Part shown: positions 59,187 through 64,000 of the stretch, in pieces | Numbering within the stretch: the stretch's first letter is position 1 | Layout of the letters: each line of letters starts with the position of its first letter | Origin: JBEKYD01 sp049511335 | GTDB lineage: Bacteria > Acidobacteriota > Terriglobia > Bryobacterales > Bryobacteraceae | NCBI GenBank assembly: GCA_049511335.1 | Contig: JBEKYD010000004.1 | Span: 1 to 64,000 of the forward strand | Reading direction: 5' to 3' | DNA length: 64,000 nt | The notes under the pieces: model-generated | Database searches by the model: none | Seen by the model: only the letters and a program-made list of their open reading frames with translations | Told to the model about the DNA's origin: nothing | Made by a program: the position numbers and the translations under genes

Positions 59187-59813
59187 ATGGCATTCACACG
59201 CAGGCACCTCCCCCACTGGATTCCAGGCGAGGCCGCCGTCTTCGCGACCTGGCGCTTAGCCGGCTCGCTCCCCGCTCAGCCGGAGATACTGGAGTGGGAC
59301 AGACGATCGCCTTTTGTCGTCTGTCGCTCCCCGCTGAAGCCCAACCGCCCGACAGACGACAAAAAACGATCGTCTGTCCCACTTCCTGGCCCGCTCTGGC
59401 TGCAAGAACCGCGAATCGCCTCCGTGGTGGTGGACGCGCTCCTTTATGGCGAGACGGAGCGGCAGTTCTATCGGCTCCTCGCGTGGGTCGTCATGCCCAA
59501 TCACGTCCATGCAATCTTGCAGCCCGATTCTCCCATGCCCACCATCATGCGATGGCTCAAGGGGAGAACCGGTCGCGTGGCGAACCGGATTTTAGGCCGC
59601 ACCGGAGCGGCCTTCTGGCAGGACGAGTCTTTCGACCGTTGGATCCGCTCCGAGGACGAGCTTCGGTATTTTGTCGAATACGTGGAAAACAACCCGCTAA
59701 AAGCAGGCCTGGCCGAGAGCAAAGAGCAGTGGCCATGGTCAAGTGCGGGCTGGGGCAAAGGTAGCAACGGTGGGACAGACGACCGCCTTCTGTCGCCTGT
59801 CATCCTCCGCTGA
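59187..59813 (+). CDS. REP-associated tyrosine transposase (RAYT) with an internal REP
   Basis: 208 residues, IS200-like Y1 fold. N-terminus RRHLPHWIPGEAAVFATWRL and the HUH motif MPNHVHAIL (His106, His108), then LKGRTGRVANRILGRTGAAF, WQDESFDRWIR and the catalytic Tyr165 in YFVEYVENNPLKAGL. RAYTs cut and join REP DNA. A full REP doublet (59294-59382) sits inside the frame, coding residues ~37-66 (DRRSPFVVCRSP...KRSSV) where homologues have a normal linker, and the C-terminus (GGTDDRLLSPVILR) is read from another REP. The frame remains open; activity is uncertain. Confidence 0.9.
   Translation: MAFTRRHLPHWIPGEAAVFATWRLAGSLPAQPEILEWDRRSPFVVCRSPLKPNRPTDDKKRSSVPLPGPLWLQEPRIASVVVDALLYGETERQFYRLLAWVVMPNHVHAILQPDSPMPTIMRWLKGRTGRVANRILGRTGAAFWQDESFDRWIRSEDELRYFVEYVENNPLKAGLAESKEQWPWSSAGWGKGSNGGTDDRLLSPVILR
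59294..59382. repeat. REP doublet inside the RAYT gene
   Basis: Left half 59294-59325, right half 59351-59382, 89 bases in all. Nearly identical to the neighbouring copies; the loop of the right half is CAAAAAACGA. It interrupts the RAYT reading frame between the N-terminal strand and the HUH core without breaking it. Confidence 0.92.
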
Positions 59814-59858
59814 TGCGCAAGCGCTTGACAGACGACCAAGAGCGATCGTCTGTCCTAC
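59770..59858. repeat. REP doublet at the RAYT 3' end
   Basis: Left half from 59770 and right half to 59858, more diverged (GACCGCCTTCTGTCGCCTGTC type). It begins within the RAYT reading frame and supplies its last ~14 codons. Confidence 0.85.
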
Positions 59859-59883
59859 TCTTCCACCTGCCTGACAGACTGGG

Positions 59884-59966
59884 GTGGGACAGACCATCGC
59901 TTTCCGTGGTCTGTCAGCCGGACCGAGCGCAACCGCCCGACAGACGACAAAAAACGATCGTCCCAC
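59884..59966. repeat. REP doublet between RAYT and subtilase genes
   Basis: Left half GACAGACCA ... TGGTCTGTC carries a paired C-G swap relative to the others; the right half lacks four bases (TCTG) of its distal arm. Ends six bases from the subtilase stop codon. Confidence 0.85.
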
Positions 59967-59971
59967 TTTGT

Positions 59972-62900
59972 CTACTGCACCGGTATGGTAGCCGTCTCGG
60001 TTGTCTTGCCGCCGATGGACAGCGAGATTGGCACCGCCGATCCGGTCGGAGTATTGGCCGCCAACTGCACGTCGATCTGAAACAGCCCGGGGAAGCCTGG
60101 CGCAAGGCCCGGGAACAAGACCGTCGCGTTCTGCCCTCCTACGGTCACGGTCGGCGTGGGGGTCGTCGAGAGAGGCGACGCCACTGCCGGCGTCCCGCTA
60201 TACGGCTGGTTCGATACCGGTCCCAGTCCGTTGGCCCAAAGAGTAATGAAGTAGTTGTTGGCGGCGCCGCGCTTGGCCGGATTGCCGGTCGTGATCAGTG
60301 CGCCTGTTGGATCCGTGGCGATAGCAGTGCCGCCGTTGTAGTTGAAAAACGTCGGCGAAGAGTTCGCGATGTTGACGGTCATTACATTGGACGAGATTCC
60401 ATTATCGCCGGTCACCTTCACCTGCGCGGAGGAATACCCCTGGAGCTCCCACGGAGCAAAAGCATTTATCTGCGTCGGACTGACATAGACGATATAACCG
60501 GGATAAGTCACCCCGTTGCCCACGTCGAAACTAACCGTCACCGTGTCGATTTGGAGCGGCAGGTTGGCGAAGGTGTTGGAAGCGGTGTAGCTACTGCTGG
60601 TGAAGCCCGAGCCATATAGCGAGACGTAGGAGCCCGGAGCGATGGTTGTGACTCCGGCGGCTGCATCCGACACGCTACTTAGCGAGGGCGCGCTTACCAC
60701 GTAACCGTAGACTTGGATAGTTTGCCCCACAATCGAATTCAAGTTGATGTTGAGAAGCGACGTTGCGGTACTCGCTGGCAGTACGGCGTCGAAATATAGG
60801 AAGCCGTAGGAATCGGTTCGGCAAGTGATGGAGCTTGTGCTCGAGGCCGGCGAGCACGCCGGGCCGCTCGAAGCGCTCTTCAGCGTCAGACCGTTCGCGG
60901 CGCTGATGAGAATGGGAGCATTGGCGATGCCCGCGCCGGTGATATCGGTAATCTGCAGCACCGGATATCCGGTAGGGTTCACATCCGAGCCGCCGGTCCC
61001 TTCGTAGTAATAGTTATTGTTGCTGTCGCAGCACGAAAGGAACGTGATCACGTTGTAACCGTAGCTCGCGCCGCCCGGAACAATGAACATGAACGGAATC
61101 CGCAGCGTAGTGGCCGAGCCGGTGACAACCACCGCACCGGAATATTCACCCACCGCGGGCAGCGTCCCCGACAGCGTCACGATGAGAGTCGACGTGGCGC
61201 CGGCAGCCAGCGTGGCGCTCGATAGCGTTGCCGTGAGCTTGGTGGTTCCCGGCAAGGTGACGGGTGTTACAACTCCACCATCGATGGGCGTATTGGCTGT
61301 GCAGCAACTTACGCTGGCAGCTAAGGTCGCCGAACCGGAGCCGATATTGGTCAATGTGATCGCAACGGGCGATGGCGCCGAGCTGACGATGCCAAAGGAA
61401 ACTGAAGAGGGAACCGCCGTCACGTTTGCCGCGATCGCCGTCCCTGCATTCAGGAGGCCGGCGCCCATCCACTCGGCGTCCACCGGCAGTCCGTAGTAAT
61501 CTTCCGCGGTGACCGACTGCGCCGACGCATTGTTCACCAGCAGGGACTTGATCTGCTGGCCGTTGAGAGACGGGTGAGCCTGCTTCATCAGCGCGGCCGC
61601 GCCGGCGGTCAAAGGAGCGGCGAAGCTGGTGCCATCGGCGGCCGCGAAGCCGTTGGCCGTATACAGGATTCCGTTAGGGTCGAAGGTCTCTCCCGCCATG
61701 TACATGCCTGTCGCGGAGGGTAGGTAATAGTCGTTCGGATCGGGCGAGAGATCCGGATCGTCGCCGCCGGTAGCCACCAGGTCGGGCTTGATTCTCCCGT
61801 CCGGAGTCGGACCGAAGGAGGAATAACTGGCCAGCAGGTTGGCGCCAGCGGAGGGACTAAAGGCGAAGTCGTTGCTATAACTGGTCAGGTCTATTTCCGC
61901 GCCGGCCGTATCGATGGTCACCGTTGCGCCGGGGTGCGCGTCGATATAAGCCTTCAGGTTCAAGCCGTCGGAATTCGAGATCACCACGCCGGGACCGTAC
62001 TCGTAGATGCCTTCGGCGTAGGGTGCGCTGTAGATCGAGGTTGAATTGGATTGATACCAGACGAAGCCGATGGCGCCGGCATTCTGGGCGTTCAACGCCT
62101 GTTGGTCGTAGACGCCGTTGGAGTCGGTGTTGACGGGGCAACTGGCGGTCACCTGAATCAAGGCAAACTTGCCGTTGAGCGAGTTGGCCGCAAGGGGAAC
62201 ACAGGCGAGACCGGTGCCGTCCAGCAACGCCACGTCCACGAGTGGAGCGACGTTGGCGCCGTCTACGGAAGGATAGAAGATCGAGTCGCTCATCATCGCC
62301 TGGATGTGCTGCAAATTGGAAGGCGCGCCTGAAGCGTTCACCGAGACCGCGGGCATCATGGCGTGTGAGTTGAGGGTGGCGCCGACCGCGATCGCATCGG
62401 GAGCGTTGGACGGAGAATTGATCGTATTGAAAGCCGGGTAGTAGAGAAGTCCGTCGCCGCCGCCGTCGCCGTCCGCAACCAGCACTGTCTTGCCAGCCAT
62501 CACCGCGGCTTCGTACGCGGACGCTACCGGGTCGCTCGAGGCAGGGCCGATAGCCTGGCTGCCCCAGGAAGTCGTAATCACGTCCATGCCGTCCGTCACG
62601 GCGTCGTCCACGGCGTTGATCATGGATTCGTCGGTGGCGAAACCGAACGAGCCTGCAATCTTGTAGTTCCCAATCCACGCCTTGGGCGCCATCCCCTGGA
62701 GCGTGATGGTGCCGCCGGTGGACGATATCGCGGGCGCGGTGACGGCGTTGCCGGCGGCTACCGATGCCACGGCGCTGCCGTGTCCCCAGCGGTCCCGCGG
62801 CGTGTAATCGTCAGGCAGGGAATCGGCCGCAAAATTGGCCGGATTCGATCCCACCGCCAGCAGCCGCACATAACTTCGCGCCACGATGACCTTGCTGTTG

Positions 62901-63616
62901 GTGAAAGCACAGTCCGCGGTGGAGCTGGAGTTATAGGTCCAGCCGGCCGGATATTCGCTGGCGGTCGGCTGGCAAATCGGGAAACCCGCCGGCGTGCTCA
63001 GGCTCGAATCCTGAAACATCGGGTTCGAGAGCTCCACGCCCGAATCTAAAATGCCGATTTTCACGCCCGCGCCCGCGCTCGTCGACCCTCCCAGCGCCGA
63101 CCACGCCGCCGGCCCGTTGACCAATTGCACGGCACGGTCGAGCTTCGCAGTGAACCGGCGCATGGGCGTAACCGAAGCTACGCCGGGAATGCTCTGGAGT
63201 TCTTCGATGCCGTGCCCCGGCGCCACCACGAACAGCGCGTTCAGCACTCCCGAAACCCGGCTGGTGACCTGAATATTGCGCGCCTGCAAGGTCTGAATCA
63301 TCGCCTGCTGGCGCGTTTCGATTTGAGCGCGATACGCCTTCCCCTGGGCTGTCGCGGCCTCTTCCGCCGTGCGATACTGCGCCAAAACCGGGGCATCCGC
63401 CAGAACCATTACGTAACGGTTCGGGATTACTCTGGGATGCTCGGCCAAAGGCTTGACTCTGCCAGCGGTCCGCCCGGCCATGGCAGCGTGGCGCTTGGGC
63501 AGAGGGCGTTGTTGCCCGAAAGCCGGCAGGGCACAGAGGCCGGATACTAGCGACAGCACAAGCAAGGCGCGTGAACGCGCGGAACTCACAGAAGACATGC
63601 TGAATGGACGTGACAT
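59972..63616 (-). CDS. Secreted subtilisin-like (S8) serine protease with Solibacter-type C-terminal domain
   Basis: 1214 residues. Signal peptide (RALLVLSLVSGLCALPAFGQ), an I9-like propeptide (RYVMVLADAP...FVVAPGHGIEELQSIPGV), and an S8 catalytic domain: Asp191 in GILDSGVE, His279 in WGHGSAVASVAAG, Ser664 in DGTSFAAPLTAG. A PA-type insert (~455-575) lies between His and Ser. The oxyanion-hole position, normally Asn in AAGN, reads VADGDGG (Asp384). After two beta-sandwich regions the C-terminus (APGSYVSLYGSGFTSS, SPTQINAFAPWELQG) is a TIGR03437-type domain. Probably an extracellular protease; altered oxyanion hole may limit its activity. Confidence 0.92.
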   Translation of the reverse strand: MSRPFSMSSVSSARSRALLVLSLVSGLCALPAFGQQRPLPKRHAAMAGRTAGRVKPLAEHPRVIPNRYVMVLADAPVLAQYRTAEEAATAQGKAYRAQIETRQQAMIQTLQARNIQVTSRVSGVLNALFVVAPGHGIEELQSIPGVASVTPMRRFTAKLDRAVQLVNGPAAWSALGGSTSAGAGVKIGILDSGVELSNPMFQDSSLSTPAGFPICQPTASEYPAGWTYNSSSTADCAFTNSKVIVARSYVRLLAVGSNPANFAADSLPDDYTPRDRWGHGSAVASVAAGNAVTAPAISSTGGTITLQGMAPKAWIGNYKIAGSFGFATDESMINAVDDAVTDGMDVITTSWGSQAIGPASSDPVASAYEAAVMAGKTVLVADGDGGGDGLLYYPAFNTINSPSNAPDAIAVGATLNSHAMMPAVSVNASGAPSNLQHIQAMMSDSIFYPSVDGANVAPLVDVALLDGTGLACVPLAANSLNGKFALIQVTASCPVNTDSNGVYDQQALNAQNAGAIGFVWYQSNSTSIYSAPYAEGIYEYGPGVVISNSDGLNLKAYIDAHPGATVTIDTAGAEIDLTSYSNDFAFSPSAGANLLASYSSFGPTPDGRIKPDLVATGGDDPDLSPDPNDYYLPSATGMYMAGETFDPNGILYTANGFAAADGTSFAAPLTAGAAALMKQAHPSLNGQQIKSLLVNNASAQSVTAEDYYGLPVDAEWMGAGLLNAGTAIAANVTAVPSSVSFGIVSSAPSPVAITLTNIGSGSATLAASVSCCTANTPIDGGVVTPVTLPGTTKLTATLSSATLAAGATSTLIVTLSGTLPAVGEYSGAVVVTGSATTLRIPFMFIVPGGASYGYNVITFLSCCDSNNNYYYEGTGGSDVNPTGYPVLQITDITGAGIANAPILISAANGLTLKSASSGPACSPASSTSSITCRTDSYGFLYFDAVLPASTATSLLNINLNSIVGQTIQVYGYVVSAPSLSSVSDAAAGVTTIAPGSYVSLYGSGFTSSSYTASNTFANLPLQIDTVTVSFDVGNGVTYPGYIVYVSPTQINAFAPWELQGYSSAQVKVTGDNGISSNVMTVNIANSSPTFFNYNGGTAIATDPTGALITTGNPAKRGAANNYFITLWANGLGPVSNQPYSGTPAVASPLSTTPTPTVTVGGQNATVLFPGLAPGFPGLFQIDVQLAANTPTGSAVPISLSIGGKTTETATIPVQ

Positions 63617-63716
63617 AAATATGGCAAGTTTCGTTAAGAATTCTTTACCGGCGGGCCAATGCTACTCCCTAATGGTATCGCCAATCTGAACCCGGAAGGT
63701 TCCCGAAACTCTCTGG

Positions 63717-64000
63717 TCAACCGAAGATCACGCGGCGGCCTTCGATCGAGTAAGCGCGGGTGGTCACCAGGCGGATGGCCTCGCTATAAATACGATGCTC
63801 TTCGCCGAGAATTCGCGCGGACAACGAGTCCACCGTGTCGTCCTCCATCACCGGCACCGCGGCCTGCAGAACGATCGGGCCGGAGTCGAGAGCTTCATCC
63901 ACGAAATGCACGGTGCATCCGCTGATCTTGACGCCGTGCTCCAGCGCCTGGTGCTGCGCATCGAGACCGGGAAACGACGGCAGCAGCGAAGGGTGAATGT
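63717..64000 (-). CDS. purN: Phosphoribosylglycinamide formyltransferase, C-terminal part
   Basis: Transfers formyl from 10-formyltetrahydrofolate to GAR in purine synthesis. Only the last ~94 residues lie inside the window; the gene runs off the right edge. Visible: IHPSLLPSFPGLDAQHQALE with the catalytic His, GCTVHFVDEALDSGPIVLQA with the catalytic Asp, and RIYSEAIRLV near the end. Complete at its C-terminus (RRVIFG stop). Confidence 0.93.
   Translation of the reverse strand, partial: IHPSLLPSFPGLDAQHQALEHGVKISGCTVHFVDEALDSGPIVLQAAVPVMEDDTVDSLSARILGEEHRIYSEAIRLVTTRAYSIEGRRVIFG

Noticed and set aside
1..64000. CRISPR array
   Set aside because: No series of equally spaced direct repeats found; the repeats seen are palindromic REP-like units.
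1..64000. tRNA or rRNA genes
   Set aside because: No cloverleaf with a GTTCRA-type T arm and CCA-end context, and no rRNA signature sequence recognised.

Overview
The window reads as a chromosomal segment of an Acidobacterium, most likely of the Bryobacterales / Candidatus Solibacter type. The pointers are lineage-typical families: an ADOP-type (acidobacterial duplicated orphan permease) ABC permease, a VWFA-related acidobacterial protein, two proteins ending in the Solibacter-type C-terminal domain (TIGR03437-like), two very large TonB-dependent receptors with an N-terminal carboxypeptidase-regulatory-like domain, and many small dispersed repeats in GC-rich DNA. No rRNA, tRNA or CRISPR array was seen.

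Layout. 1-600: no protein gene, but strong hairpins and a possible multibranched RNA. 0.6-3.6 kb: a small secreted protein, then a divergent oxyR-catalase pair in which oxyR carries a 3' frameshift. 3.7-8.7 kb: housekeeping block DUF1385-prfA-prmC followed by an ABC-2 exporter. 8.7-15.8 kb: an aminotransferase, then a small membrane protein / methyltransferase / sulfatase-like operon whose last gene is split by a 2640-bp insertion element (11700-14339) with 17-bp perfect terminal inverted repeats, an 8-bp target duplication, a DDE transposase and at least four cargo genes, one a proteasome-like Ntn hydrolase. 16-21 kb: DUF2252, SixA-like phosphatase, a GNAT/DUF1778 toxin-antitoxin pair, a kelch-like secreted protein and a VOC protein. 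21-26 kb: a tightly overlapping minus-strand run brnT-brnA-ADOP permease-VWFA protein. 26-33 kb: Ppx/GppA, a MacB-like permease, ROK kinase, glycosyltransferase-like membrane protein. 33-40 kb: TonB receptor, HEAT protein, pgsA convergent with a RodZ-like protein. 40-46 kb: TPR protein and a TolC-EmrB-EmrA efflux operon. 46-53 kb: a second TonB receptor, then a STAS protein and a GAF-GAF-sigma54 regulator. 53-58 kb: MFS transporter, TPR protein, membrane protein, DUF4097 and Yip1 proteins. 59-60 kb: a REP-associated tyrosine transposase (RAYT) surrounded by, and containing, copies of its presumed REP. 60-64 kb: a large secreted subtilase and the C-terminal part of purN.

The most notable parts are mobile or repeat-related: the cargo-bearing insertion element; the RAYT locus with an in-frame REP inside the gene and a REP family showing compensatory stem changes; two copies of a 230-bp dispersed repeat, one interrupted by a ~100-bp MITE-like element with 15-bp inverted repeats; and an inverted repeat family at 3.6 and 33.2 kb. 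Several long open frames antisense to real genes were judged to be GC-bias shadows and left out.
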